This document shows positions 37,600-50,007 of a DNA stretch of 64,000 bases, piece after piece. The notes under the pieces were generated by a model. That model was given only the letters and a program-made list of their open reading frames with translations, was not told the DNA's origin and did no database searches. The translations under genes and the position numbers were made by a program. The first letter of the stretch is position 1, and each line of letters begins with the position of its first letter. Where the stretch lies: assembly GCF_003597395.2 (NCBI RefSeq), contig NC_133770.1:3122331-3186330 (forward strand), given 5' to 3'. Origin of the DNA: Chelonoidis abingdonii (Eukaryota; Chordata; Testudines; Testudinidae).

Positions 37600-40150
37600 A
37601 GGGGTGGTAGAGACCCAGTGATGGAGACGGGGGGAGTTGGTGGCTTGCTGGGTGTGGCTGTGGGTGACACACAGGGCCAGACCATGTGCAATATAAATTA
37701 AGACCCAAAACCCAGCGTGAAGGAGCATGACTGGAAAGGGCCCAGGCCAGTGCCTCTGCATGGGGGGCACCGAGGCCAGTGTTGCCATGGGGGTTCTGCC
37801 CAGAGTGCCATTCCCTGGGGGGGGCTCTCTCCCCTCAGCCCTGCCCATGTTTAAGACTTAGGAGACTGGGCAGGAACTAGTGTTAAAGTGCCATGTGCTG
37901 GGAGTTTCCGGGGCTGGGGAACCTGTAAGGGGCACGGTGGCTGGGTCAGGAGCAGGGAGAAGGTATGCGGGGGGAACTGCGGGTCTAAGCCAGTTCCAAG
38001 TCACCTGCCTCTCCTCACCCATGAACCCCACTCCTCCGTGGGGTGCTTGGCCCACCTCCTGCCACTCCTAGTGCCACCCCACCCCAGCAGGGGGAGTAAC
38101 GAGGAGGAGACAGTGCAGGCACAGGGCATGGGCCCAGGCACAGAGGCGTCTGGGGATGGGGCCTGTGGGGCTCTATAGAGCCGGGGGAGAGGTTGCTGTG
38201 GGGCTGCTGCAGGAAACTGCTCCCAGCCACCCCTGAGAACCCAGACAGCAAGTGGCCTCCACCCCCGGGGCTGGGGGCTGCCCCACCAGCTCCTCTGCTC
38301 TGTGCAGGCAGCCCCTGGCTGCAGGGCGTCTGCAGCTGAGGCCGGTGGTTTGCTGCCCAGAGCATGGACCTCGGTGAAACACGGGAGCAGCGCGGGTCCG
38401 TGCCAGCCCCGATCGCACCCAGCAGCAGCCGCGGGCGCCCCAGCCCCTGTCAAGCGGCAGTAAACCCGCTTCACGCTCCTCTCCCCCTCGGGGGCACGTG
38501 AAGGTAATAAGAGCTGACGGCGCCCCTGACATTTCCCGCTGCCCCCTGAGCCAGGCAGCTTCTTGGCTCCCACGCCGCATCGCACAAGTACCGCGCTCGC
38601 CCACCCGCGGGCCGTGGACTCCCCCCACGGCTCCCCAGCCCTCACACGCTCTCGTCCCCCGTGGCGATCAGCGGCTGGTGCAGCTCTGCCACCCCAGCTC
38701 CGAGGGCGGAGAACGAGCCCTGGGCTGCCCCGGTGGCTGAGTTCTTGGACCGCCTCCCTCCCCGTAAAGGGCTGAGCGAGGGCCCTGGGTGCCGGCGGAG
38801 CCCCGGCTCTGGGCGCTGCCGCAGGAGCGGGCCAGCTGGAGGACCGCTGCTTGGACACGCTGGCCGGAGGAGGGGAAATGCAGCCTCCCCTCGCGCGGTG
38901 AACTGCCCATAAATGTAGCAGTGGGTCCGTTCGCCCCCATCTCGGCTGCTGTGGGTTTGCAAGGTAATTATGTTGCTTCAAAAGCAAGTGAATTAGGAAT
39001 AAAATGAGCCTGCGTGACAGGTGTGGGGTCCCTCTTGCGGCCATTTCAAGCCAAGGCCCCCTTGAGTGGGGTTTTCTGCAGATTGCCCCGGTCAGACTCG
39101 GGGTGCGCAGCCCCAGGCGTCTCTCCTGTGACCGGCAGGGCTGGCAACGAGCAGCCTCCCTGCTCTCTCCCGCAGGGTATCCTCTAACTCAAAGGCCTTC
39201 ACAAAACAGCTCTGTATTCTTCCCCCTCCTCTGCTTGGTGGTGCAGCTAAGCACCCAGTGCACTAGGAACACACAAATCCGAGGCCCTGACCTGCTCTGC
39301 TCATTAAAGATCCCACGAGCCTGGGGGTTAACCCCCACGGGCCTGACTCTGGTAAGTCACTCTGCTTCCCTGCACTTTCAGTTGGCTGTGCCATTCTTGC
39401 CTTCCTAGCCTACCCGTGTGCTGTGCTAAACAGCTGCTGCGTCCCACCCAGAGGTGGCCGCATTTACTTGGTGTGTGACTGATCCGGTTTATAGTCTGTG
39501 GCGGCCAACAGGCTCTTCATGGCTAAAAGGCCCTAGCCAGGCCCATGAGTCCTGATCATGAGCCTCTCGTCTAGGCTACGTCTAGCCACTTTCTTCAATG
39601 CGGTATCTGCACCTTCCAGCGGTGTATTAAACACAATGAGACTCACATCCGTCCCGTCCCAGAGGGAGACGCACGTGCAGAGCTGTTTGGTTTTGCAGGG
39701 GGGTCGGTGTTCAGAGACACGTGGGTGTTGGTAGAAAGGCGATAGCCAAGAGCTGCACCCTGCACTTGGAGCAGAAGGTGGGATGTTCATGCCGCAGTCT
39801 CGGCCCACCCCCAACCCTCCGAGAAAGTTCAGTCTCCCGCATCGCGGAGCTCTGTCCTTATTACAGCTTCCACTGTGCCAGAGGCCCCGGCTGTCGCCTG
39901 CCGGTTTTGTCACAACCCCTGGGACCAGGCCCTGTGGCGCTGCGAACAGAAGGCCTGAGAGCCAGAGCTTGGTTTGCAGTCCCATGGGCAGAGAGCAGAG
40001 GGCAGGTGAGGGGCTCGCCAGACCTGCTGCTGCATCTGTCCCAGCTGGAGTTTCCGAAGAGCTGAAGCCTCTGGTGCCCAGACGCTGCTGGTGTTTGAAC
40101 AGCGCTTAACTCCCCTGCTCACAGCTTTAGCGCACTGAAAGTGGGCCAGA
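37600..40150. other. GC-rich intergenic sequence
   Basis: The 38.2-38.95 kb part is CpG-rich. A 347-codon minus-strand frame (39044-38001) has no recognisable domain, is Ala/Gly/Pro/Arg-biased and overlaps other open frames, so I treat it as chance. An AATAAA at 38998-39003 (+) could end a transcript. No other feature seen. Confidence 0.4.
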
Positions 40151-40199
40151 TCCTGTCCAAAATCCAGCCCCGGCCATTCTCCGGCCGCTGTGCGGCCTC

Positions 40200-41720
40200 A
40201 TCGGCCGGGTCCGCGCCACCTCTGGCGCCCGAGGCTTTCCGGGCCTGTCCCAGCTGTGAGTGCACCGGAGAATGACGGCGTTAACCTTCCCCAAGCCCCG
40301 CCTTGGGCCCCTTCCCAAGCCCACCGCGGCGAGCGCTTTGCCTGGCTGCTCTGCTCGCCTTGTTTTCCGTGAGGCTGCGGGGCAGGGGGCCGGACGCCAC
40401 GGATGACCAGGGGAGGCTGCCTGCCCCTCGGGGAGGGGGCGCTCGGAGCAATTCTAGCCTCAGTATTTCGTTACTGGGGGGCTCTTGGGCGCTGTTTTCA
40501 TAGCTGCGAAGCCGGAATGGCCCACGCTGGCCAGGGGGTGGGCTGAGAGCTGCAGCACACAGGGGTTTAGGGCACGTCGTGACCTCGCCCAAAGACCGCG
40601 GGCTGCAAGTGCAAAAACCAGAAGGCAAATTCAATAGCGGCCCGATGTGTTAGTGTGTGACATCTCCGGAGGGTCTGGGTCCAGCTCAGCTTCCTCGCTT
40701 GGGGCTGGAGCCTCCCTGCGGATCGGAGACTGAGCAGAGCCCCCGCTAGGCAGGGTGGGAAGCGGCTGCTGAGATGCACCGTCCTGGGCGAGGGGAAATT
40801 TAAAACAGCCCCCGTGCCCCACCCCAGCCGATGTTTGCTACCGCAGCAGCCGGCTCATCCCCTCCGTGGGGTGTCCCCTCCGCTCCGCCACTGCCCTGTC
40901 CCGATCCCCGGCCCGGCCAGGCCCCTCTCCAGCTGTTTGATCGGTGTCCGGCCCTGCAGGGCCCCCGCCCACCCCGGCTCCCAGGGGCCTCCCCTTCACC
41001 CCGCGGCCGGCCGGGAGCAGAGGCCAGAGCCGCGGCCCAGCCAGCCCGGGAGCCGCGTACCGCCAGGGAAGCCCGGGCCCGAGCCTGGAGGGCCCGTACC
41101 ATTCCCATCGGGCGGCCCCGGGCCGCCCCCCAGCCGCACCTCCCGGGCTTCAGCCGCGGCCCGCTGGACAGCTCCGCCCCGGGCCGCCCGGCTTGCAAGG
41201 GCCCGGCCGCCGCGATATCCGCAGCGCGGACACGGGGCCGCGTGGCGGCCGCGCCACCGGCCTCGCTCTCGCTCCCTGCGGGTCCGCAGACCGCCCCCGC
41301 CGAGACCTTCACAGGTTTGCTGCCGAGGCGGGGCTCCCTCCTCCGGCTCGCGCTCGCCCTTCGTGCTACCGCGCCCGGCAGCGGGCCGGCCCCGTGGCGA
41401 GCGGCGCGCGCGGACCCTCGAGCCCAGCCCGGAGCGGAGACGGAGCTCGAGGCCCGGGCCCTGGGCACCCGGCCCGACTTGGAGAAGTCCCGCCTCGCCC
41501 GGGGGGGCCAGCCGAGCGGGCCGCTGCCCAGGTAGGGCCCGCGGGCGGGGGAGCCCGGCCCGGGAGCTTCGCCCGCCCGGCCCTGTGGCCCCGGAGCCGG
41601 GCCGCGGGAGCGCAGGGCTGCCCGGCCGGGCGAGGGCTGAGTCCCGGTGGGGCGATCCCGGCCTGTTTCTCCTCCCCGGAGTGTCTGAACGGGGAGGGGA
41701 GTTAAACTGATCCTGGCTTC
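40200..41720 (+). promoter_or_regulatory. CpG island, probable promoter of the ZNF gene
   Basis: Very high GC with dense CpG, strongest at 40.9-41.6 kb, in contrast to the rest of the window. It lies upstream of the coding exons of the zinc-finger gene on the same strand. A good splice donor (gcccag|gtagggc, after 41531) is present, so a first exon could end there. Open frames on both strands follow from GC-richness. No TATA box was needed or seen; TSS unknown. Confidence 0.65.
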
Positions 41721-42298
41721 GGTGCCGCCTTGGGCTTTGAGGAGCATAACTCTGAATTCCCTGGGGGCTGGGTCCTGCTGTCAGGGACAGGGGTTGGAAA
41801 CTGTCTCTCTAGCCCCTCCGGCCTGGCGGTTTGGGATCTGATTGTCAGCTGGAGCTGGAGAGAAGTGCCCTGTTCCCTAGCCCGGCATTGCCAGAGACCT
41901 TCGCTGACCTCCTGCGCCTCAGTGTTTGGGGCCCAGTGTCAGGCACCCCTGGAAAGCGGGGCAAGGTCTCTCCATTCAGGACCCCCACACTGAGGCCTGG
42001 GAAGTCAGGCCAGGCTGCTGAGAAGTCTGCTCCGTGGGTGTCAGTCCAGGCTGCCAGAGCCGCTGGGCAATGGGGTGTATTTAATGGCAGCAGGGCAGAG
42101 AGCAATGGATGGGGGGTAAAACTGCTCACCCCTGAGCTAGGGAGCAAGGGCTACTCTGCTTCTTAGGGCCAGTCCCATGGCGCCCATTGCACAGAGAAAG
42201 GTAAATGGCCAAACCACATCACAGTGTTCTGTGTTTGCAGGGAGCCTGGCACAGGGGGGTCCTGGGCCCTGACAGGGCTCTTAGCCATCACCACAATA

Positions 42299-42526
42299 CA
42301 GGTCTGTCTCATCTTACGCTGGGGTTACGTTCCACAGTCGGCGCATAAAGCGAAAATCGCGTAGAGTCAAAATTACATTGACTGTAAAGGCGGCAGAATC
42401 GCCCACACTACAGAACCAGTATTTAAATTGTTATTTTTCTCTTTTTTTGGTTTTTTTTCTTGTTTTTGCCAACCGCATAAAGCTGAAATTGCGCGTGTTA
42501 AAGGCACCTAAGATGCGACAGACCTG
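42299..42526. mobile_element. Tc1/mariner-type MITE, copy 1
   Basis: Termini caggtctgtc and gacagacctg, flanked by TA on both sides (42297-42298, 42527-42528). The interior has an inner inverted arrangement (gcgaaaatcgcgtag, gctgaaattgcgcgt) and T-rich sequence. Non-coding. Copy 2 lies inverted at 47973. Confidence 0.8.
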
Positions 42527-42854
42527 TACACACAAATCATGTTTTCAGTAAATGTTCTCTGCTTTGTCCTCCCTTCCCCGCCTGCCCCTCCCTGCTCACT
42601 TCCCCTCCAAATACCTGTTCCCACTTTTCATCCTGCTACGTCTTAATGTGAGACCTGGTGTTACGCCAAGATACTGAGCATCGCCTGAGAAACACTGAAC
42701 AGCCTCCACTTCTCTCTGAAGGTGCTCAGCTCTTCCCAGGATCCAGCCCTTAGCCCTTTGTGTCAGAGACATTACCTGTGTCTGGCCTGCACAGCCCTGC
42801 GCCTGGCTGTGTGGGTGGGGCTGGATTTCAGGCAGCAGCAATACAATATATTAG

Positions 42855-43462
42855 TATTGGAAAAGAGAAGGGAATAAAAATGATGAGGGCTATGGAACAG
42901 CTTCTGTCCAAGGGGAGATGAAAAAGACGGGGGCTGGTCAGTTTAGAAAAGAGACAGATAAGGGGGGATAAGATAGACGTCTATAAAATCGTGACTGGTG
43001 TGGAGAAAGTGAATAAGGACGTGTTATTTACTCCTTCTCATAGCACAAGAACTAGGGGTCACCAAATGAAATTATGAAATGAAATGAATAGGCAGCAGGT
43101 TGAAAACAAACAGAAGGAAGTTCTTCACACAGCGCACGGTCAACCTGTGGGACGCATTGCCAGGGAATGTTGTGAAGCCCAAAAGTATAACAGGGTTCAT
43201 GTAAGAATTAGGTAAATTCGTGGAGGATGGGTCCCTCAATGGCTGTTAGTCAAGATGATCAGGGACACAACCCCATGCTCCAGGTGTCCCTAAATCTCCG
43301 ACTGCCAGAAACTGGGACTGGAGCTTAGGAATTGGATCATTTGATAACGGCCACGTTCTGTTCATTCCCTCAGAAGCATCTGGTACTGGCCACTGTCGAA
43401 GACAGGACACTGGGCTACATGGACCATCGGTCTGACCCAGTGTGACCGTTCTTATGTTTAGG
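42855..43462 (+). mobile_element. CR1 3' region
   Basis: Contains gaaaagagacagataagggg, gaagttcttcacacagcgca, ctggtactggccactgtcga and gaccatcggtctgacccagt: a CR1 3' region about 600 bp long, 5'-truncated. Confidence 0.85.
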
Positions 43463-44765
43463 ATAGAAATCTTGGCAGTGCCTGTTTCAGTCAGAAGACG
43501 CAGCTGGAACTGGGCCAAGCCAGAGCAGAGTGAGTGGTGTGGCAACCCATGTGCCAGGTCACGAGGCCACTCGCAGAGATGTGAAGCAGTTGGCCCCCAT
43601 TAGAGGGGTGCTGCGACCCTGGAGGTCTTGGCACCTGGAGCAGGGAGCCAAGCCCAGCCAGCCCTGCAGGGCAGGAGCTGCTGCTGCAGGGTGAGTGTGG
43701 GGTGGGCTCTGCACACCCACCCACAGGCCTGGAGCCCCCTTCCTGGGGCAATTCTCAACATCCCCCCCGGGGGGGACTATTTACTGGGCTGCGCCAGGCC
43801 ATCAACTTTTACCAGTGGGTCCTGGGCCAAAGAGGTTGGGAAGCGCCGCTGTGGCCATCTCTCCCCGCCCACAAGGGCTTGGCTCAGCAGCCCAGGCCCT
43901 AGGAGCAATACAGAGGGAGCCAGAACTCAGCCAGAGAGCTCCAGTCGGGGCAGCCAAACCCTGCCCCTGCAGCTGCCAGGGCCAAGGAGCAGCACTCGAC
44001 AGGCTGTTCTCCCCCGGCTTCAGACCCCCAGGGATTCAGCACAGTTGTGCTGCATTTAGGGAGAGCACAGCCAGATCCGTCAGGCTCCCCCAGGCATGCC
44101 GACAGCAATTCTGGGCACTAGGGCAGAACAGTCAATGGGCACAGCCAGGGCTTCCACATGCCTGCCTGGCTGCCTTCATCACCATCGGTACTGCCCTGTG
44201 TGTGCCTAGGAGCCTGGCGGCCCATTTAGGTGATTTAAAGGGCCATGGGCTCCTGACCACTGCTCCGTGGCAGTGGCGGTGGTGAGGGCCCTCAGACCCT
44301 TTTAAATTGCCCAGGCCCCATGGTAATTGCCCCATTCCGTGCCCCCCTCCCTTGTCAGCAGGCGTGGGTTCCCCCATCCAATCAGATGCCCCAGCTCCAT
44401 TCACCTTGTTGCCTCCTTCTCTTACATTGCGAACATGTGTGATACTTCCCGGGGTACCGAGGGTTGGGGGACACTTTGCTAGCACCTGCCCTTAGCATGT
44501 GGAAATCTCGTCTGGGCCTGCTGTGGATCAGCTCCCTGAAACCACCAGCCTCTGGCAGCCCAGGTGCTGCCCTCCAGGCCCCCACAGGTCTCACTCTCTC
44601 TGCACAGGTTAGCGATAGGCACTCACCAACTGCCAAGTCCTCAGTGCGTCCTGCTGGAGCGCTCAGCCCTGATCCATTGAACGCAGAGCTCTCGGATTCA
44701 CTGCGCCCAAAGGCACAGAACACACCTGCTCAGGATCCCCGCTCTGTGCACACAGCTCCGGTAGA
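43463..44765. other. ZNF gene intron, no feature seen
   Basis: GC-rich sequence between the CpG island and the first coding exon. No exon with family-like text and no clear repeat family. Confidence 0.35.
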
Positions 44766-45660
44766 TGTATAGCGACAACAGGGATACACTTAACATCAGA
44801 GAACTGAGAATCAAGCGAGGGACAGAAAGAATTTGGAAACAAATGGTTACATATGAAACAAAATCATAACATGCTCGCTAGCACCTAAACAGAACTCTCA
44901 AGGCATGGCCCCGGCTCCTGCAAGCTAGCTGGCCCCCGTCCTTTCCCCAGCCTTCTCAACCACTTCCCATAAGATCAAGCCCGCTGGTGTTTTGTTCACA
45001 TAGATTGAAGGAGAACTGGGGGTTCATCTGCACCCCAGATATAGTCTCAAAAGTTCATTGTCTTACTGTAAAAGGATAAGCCCGGGTGTTCTTGTTTTAG
45101 CTTGCAACCTCCACAATCTAGTGACTAGCATTTTGCTCTGATGGTAAATGGCTGTCCAGTGTGACTCGTACAATGTTTAATTTGCATGTGACCTGCCAGA
45201 GTGTGATAAATGTCTCTTCCCCCTGCTTGACAGGAGTTTGTGGATCACCTTTCAGTGACTTGCCTTATCTCACCGCCCTAGAGAACAGAGTTTTTAGCAT
45301 AGATACAGAACTTTTCACATCTTTTCCATACGTACATCTCGCAGTGATTATGGTGACCCTTCTGGTGCGGGCTTTCGTTAGAGACCTTACATGACGTTTC
45401 TTGGCAGACTAGCAGATGCAGACCCAGGGGATCTCTGTGGTCCATATGTACCCAGGTTACCTGGGGCCATAACATCCCTGCTACCTCCATATCCCCACAT
45501 GTCCTCAGAGAAATGAGGGGGCAGGACAGCTCTGCCTTTCCAAGCCCCCCCTGTCAAAAAGCCTCCTACACTTCATGTATTAAACCCTGTGGAAATTCCA
45601 CAAACTAAACCTTTGTCTAACAGGTCTGGCTGGGTAGGTGTGACACCCCCCGCCCCGAGG
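44766..45660. mobile_element. Probable LTR-like repeat
   Basis: A/T-rich text with word patterns (gctctgatggtaaatggctg, gagaacagagtttttagc) that I associate with dispersed turtle repeats, ending near gtgacacccc. No coding frame or confirmed terminal repeats, so family and ends are uncertain. Confidence 0.3.
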
Positions 45661-46173
45661 GAAATCATAAGGAGCAAGGAACTGTTGGTGTCTGAGGCTC
45701 CCCTTCACCTTACCCCACACTGCAGCTTCCCACAGACAGCAAGAGACTCGGCATCGTGCCAAGGAACTTGCTGCTCCCACCAGTGACCCAGAAATGCTCT
45801 TTGTGCACCGCATTCCTAGCACGTCCTTTACAGCAACCTTGTGCCCCTTCACCCCATAGGCACAGGACACTCCCTCCCCTGCTGGTCCTGTGCACACGTC
45901 ACAGTATCCATGGAGGTGTCAGGAAAGGGTTTGCAGTGTACTGGGCGGGAGGAATGTGTTGTGCGTCTCCACAGGGGAATTCCGTCTGCTAACGCAGAGC
46001 TGGGCGCTTAGTGGACGTGCTCTGTCTGGAAGGCAGGTTCAGAGGAGGCCGTTGGCCTTTCCTGGCTTTTCAGGGCATTTCACTCCTGCTCAGCCTCAGT
46101 CCCTTTTAAGTGGAGTTTTGTTTGTGGAATAACGAGCCCCCAGCTCCACTTACATTCCTGTCCTTGCAAACAG

Positions 46174-46575
46174 GCTCCAGAATGGGCCCCGAGGTCAAAG
46201 CGCCCAATGCCGTTCCAATCCCGCTCTGACCCCAGACAGACTTCTGAGAGAGAGAGCCGGCTGCAACAGGCAAGGCTTTCCATGTGGCCCGCAGTAGCTG
46301 CAATCCAAGCTGTGGACAGGACGGTGGAGTCCCATGCCACGCGGTTGCTGACTCTGGAGAGGAGAGTGGAAACAGCAGAGAAGAAATTAGTCGATTGTTA
46401 GAAAACAGTGATGCAATTTGAAAGCCAGCTGGAGAGTAAGTGGGCGTTGCTGGGAACTCTGATCCAGGGGTATGGATGGCTGCAGAGGAGGCTGGAGAAC
46501 ATGGAGAACGTGCTGAAGAACAGGAAATTCTGGATCCTGAGGCTTCCTCCAGGCAGTAGGGGAGAGGTCCCCAAA
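46174..46575 (+). pseudogene. ZNF gene exon: N-terminal coiled-coil module, with stop
   Basis: Acceptor ttgcaaacag, donor cccaaa|gtaacg, 402 bp, phase 0-0. Reads WPAVAAIQAVDRTVESHATR, RRVETAEKKLVDC, then TAG (46399-46401), [36 protein letters not shown] and [12 protein letters not shown]. This is the coiled-coil segment of the ZNF282/777 family, where Cys is followed by Glu; GAG to TAG is the simple explanation. An in-frame ATG (46408) lies 6 nt after the stop and would retain the second half of the module. Confidence 0.85.
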
Positions 46576-47757
46576 GTAACGATATCCCAGCTGGCGCCAA
46601 GGGGCAGAACTAAATCACGTGCGGAGATTTTCAAGAGTCGATGCCTAAAGCTGGGTTCCTACCTCTGTATTTAGGCAGTGAATAAGTGGCCTGATTCTCC
46701 AAGTGCTGAGCACCCAGCCGCTCCCGTTGGAGTCCACGGGTGTTGCCGTGTGCTCGGCCCTCTGGAAAAATCGGGGTATTTATTCATTGCCTGAATATTG
46801 CCTTTTGTGACCTGAGCAGCTAGTCAGAGTGCAGGGCCCTGGGGATGTTCGCGCTGGAAGGTAGGTATTGATGATGGACTCCGTCAGGCTGGGATTTTCT
46901 TTGACACAGCCATGTTTATTTACAAGGAAAGTACAAATGGTCTCTGAATGCAGGAGACAGAAGGAGCAATTTCTTAGCCAACAGCCTCCAGCCTCTGTAG
47001 GCAGCACCAGATCCAGAAGCACTCTCTAGCTTTTCCCAGGGTCAGACACCAAACCCTGCCCCAGGCTGCGGCTCGGTTGGCTTTTCCCTCAGTCTGTGTG
47101 TTCTCCCTCCCCACGTCCTGACCCAAACAGACTCCTCCTCCCCTTTGGTCCAAAACTCCTGGGTAGGTTCACAACCCTTTTTGTCTTAGGTTGGGGGCTG
47201 GAGTGGGGGGCTGTGATTAATTTATCCTGATAGTTGTGCTAGTTGTGCCACTCTCAGAGATGTGTGACCCATATCCCGACCATCTCTTGGATAACAGGAT
47301 GAATGTAAGAGCTTAACTTTGGACATCCACTTTTGAAAATAGTGGCCTTTCTCTCATCAGTCTATTGAAGATTTCTTTTCCTGTTGACATTCCATCTCCG
47401 CAGCAAGATTTCCCCAGTCAGGGCCATGCTCTGTAGCATGATTGCTCATATCTCTTCTGGGAGGACCAGGGTATGTTCTAACCAAGTTACAGAAACATGC
47501 TACAATAGCACTCAGGCGAATTGTGTGTGACATGCTGCTGTGATGCTGCGTTGGCTGTTCCTTATTCATCAGCCTAAAGTGGTTTGGATGAAGGGAGTGA
47601 TACGATCTGGCTGCCAACCTGTGTGACGGTGCCTAAAATCACACTGGTTAGGAACACCGTGGCTGTGCTGGGCCATTCTCTCCCCGCTGTTACTCCGTGG
47701 CGTCAGCGCACAGCTATCAGTGCTCAGGCTCCATATCAGAGTGCAGTGTTCAGATGT

Positions 47758-47900
47758 CTGCAGGGGAGGAAGGACGGCCTAGGGGATAGGGCACTGAGCT
47801 GGGACTCAGGAGACCTGGGCTCAGTCACCGGTGCAAGTCACTTAGCCTGTGTGTGCCTCAGTTCCCCATCTGTACAATGGGCATAACAGCTCTGCCCTGC
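47758..47900 (+). mobile_element. tRNA-type SINE fragment
   Basis: Contains acggcctaggggatagggca (A-box-like), ggagacctgggctcagtcac (B-box-like) and tgtgcctcagttccccatct, typical of a MIR-like or tRNA-derived SINE. Confidence 0.6.
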
Positions 47901-47972
47901 CTCACAGGCCCATTCTGAGGCTACATACATCAGACTGTGAAGTGTGGAGATACAATGGTGACAGGGACCATA

Positions 47973-48203
47973 CAGGTCTGGCGCATCTTAGGCCCATTTA
48001 ACATGCGCGATTTCAGCTTTACGTGGTTGGAAAAAAAAAAAGAAAAAAACCAAAACCAAGAGAAAAATAACAGTTTAAATACTGGTTCTGTAATGTGGGC
48101 GATTCTGCCCGCCATTCCACTCAATGTAATTTTGACTCTACGCGATTTTCGCTTTACGCGTTGACTGTGGAACGTAACCCCAGCGTAAGATGAGACAGAC
48201 CTG
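47973..48203. mobile_element. Tc1/mariner-type MITE, copy 2 (inverted)
   Basis: Starts caggtctggc and ends gacagacctg, with TA on both sides. It is the reverse complement of copy 1 along its whole length (for example ctacgcgattttcgctttac versus ataaagcgaaaatcgcgtag). Confidence 0.8.
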
Positions 48204-48359
48204 TATAGGTACTTTGCTTAGGTTCAAATGTTGTTCCATATTTGCAGCCTCTGAGAACAAATTCTGTAGGCAAAACCTGAACAGAAGCACTCCACAGGGA
48301 CTTCCTGGCTCAGTCAATGGCTGGGGCCAGTGCCGGAAATGGCTCGATTACATTATTTC

Positions 48360-49500
48360 TGGAGGATATACCACCAGATGGTAATTTAACCATAAATTCC
48401 TTTATTGAATCCAAAGGCCAAATGGTGTTAATGCAGTTGCTCCACCCATGTCTAAAATGCTAAGCAATAAGCAGTTGCTACGTGGATACAGTAACACACA
48501 TTCAGAAGCATTTGACCAGAATATTTACAACAAAGACCTGGCCCAGGGGGTGCTCAAACCATTGCTGGCTGGCTCCACCTTGGGCAGGCTGGCCGGGGTA
48601 ATGAACCCTTGAAGAGCTCCCCATTTATATTCTAACAGACATGTGATGTCATCGCCAATTTCTAATCCAGCTAAGAACCGGTTTGGGGCACCTTTCCCCA
48701 AGATACGGCAGTGGGGCCTCTGTCGTTCTAAAGCTACCTGCACTGGCCTTTTCTCTTCTGCCGCAGGCCCACGTTGTAAGGTAATGCTGGGGCATTAAAG
48801 GTTATTGTAAAAGCAGCAAAGAATCCTGTGGCACCTTATAGACTAACAGACGTTTTGGAGCATGAGCTTTCATGGGTGAATACCCACTTCATCGGATGCA
48901 TGTAGTGGAAAGACTGTGAATGGCTTGCCAACTACAAAACCAGTTTCTTCTCTCTTGGTTTTCATACCTCAACTGCTGGAAGAAGGCCTTATCCTCCCTG
49001 ATTGAACTAACCTCATTATCTCCAGCCTGCTTCTTGCTTGCGTATACGTACCTGCCCCTGGAAATTTCCACTACATGCGTCCGACGAAGTGGGTATTTAC
49101 CCACGAAAGCTCATGCTCCAATACGTCTGTTAATCTACAAGGTGCCACAGGACTCTTTGCTGCTTTTACAGATCCAGACTAACACGGCTACCTCTCTGAT
49201 ACCTGACAGGTTATTGTACATTTATCACATGACAAAACAACTTCTTTTTTTGTGTTAGAACCCATGTGTAACCACTGCTTAGCATTCAGAGGCCCCTTTT
49301 TCATCTCATTAGCCACCTTCCAAGCTCTGCGTCCTGCCCGGAATTGGTCTTGCTGCATGCCACATTCTTTCTAACGTCTAAACCTGTTATTTCCAAAGCC
49401 TGTTCATGGCCATGAAAACCCCTTTATTTTACTTAAACTACAAAACCCATTTTCTTTATCCAAATTCATTTAACCCTTTCCATATCTATCTTATCCTACA
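48360..49500. repeat. LTR-like dispersed repeat, copy A (split by a SINE-like insert)
   Basis: Shares ccataaattcctttattgaa / gtgctcaaaccattgctggc type text with copy B at 56130-56725, in the same orientation and with related 3' sections (caagtgcatttaaccct against ccaaattcatttaacccttt). Interrupted by the insert at 48810-49207. Family unknown. Confidence 0.45.
48810..49207 (+). mobile_element. Complete SINE-like element with 11-bp target-site duplication
   Basis: Flanked by aggttattgta at 48799-48809 and 49208-49218. The first about 100 bp (gcagcaaagaatcctgtggc, gacgttttggagcatgagct, cccacttcatcggatgcat) is largely the reverse complement of the later part (atgcgtccgacgaagtggg, aaagctcatgctccaatacg, ggtgccacaggactctttgc), so a transcript would fold into a long hairpin. 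The long duplication argues for retroposition. Confidence 0.75.
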
Positions 49501-50007
49501 GCCAGAGTGTTCCCTTGGGATCAGCATGCAGAGAGGACCTTCTCCATGTCCCTGCCCACTTCCACACACAGAGTATGAGGGGCAGCAGCCTTCGTGCTAC
49601 CATCTTCCCAGAGCCCTGCACAGCCCGGAGTGGGGAAATCCCTGTGTGAGGGGTATCTGGGTAATGTGGAGCCCCCTAGCAGCTTGGCTCCATTTGAGCT
49701 GTGCAGCCTGGTAATTGGAGGACGGGATCCACGCGTTGCATTGATGGAGAGCTGGAAGCAGTGTCTGCTCTACCCTCCACCTGACCAAATTCAGATTTTC
49801 CTTTCCAGCTTTGCTGGTGCAGGGGTGGGGGCAGCATAGCCTTGTGCAGCTCTAGCTATGATGTCTGGGGTGTTTCTACATAAAACCCATTTCTAATCAT
49901 TTTCCCAATAATAGCCAGGTGACATTGATCCTCCCCATCTCTGCTGATTCATACGACAGGTGGGATTGACCCAGGAGATACTGAGTGTGCAACACTTGTG
50001 ATTCCAG

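Noticed and set aside
38001..39044. 347-codon open frame on the minus strand
   Set aside because: GC-rich, Ala/Gly/Pro/Arg-biased, overlapping open frames on the other strand, no domain, no splice or promoter context. Consistent with chance in CpG-rich DNA.
40800..41747. Open frames of 230-315 codons on both strands
   Set aside because: They lie in the CpG island, where stops are rare by composition, and both strands are open. Only a possible first exon ending at 41531 is worth considering, and no start codon stands out.
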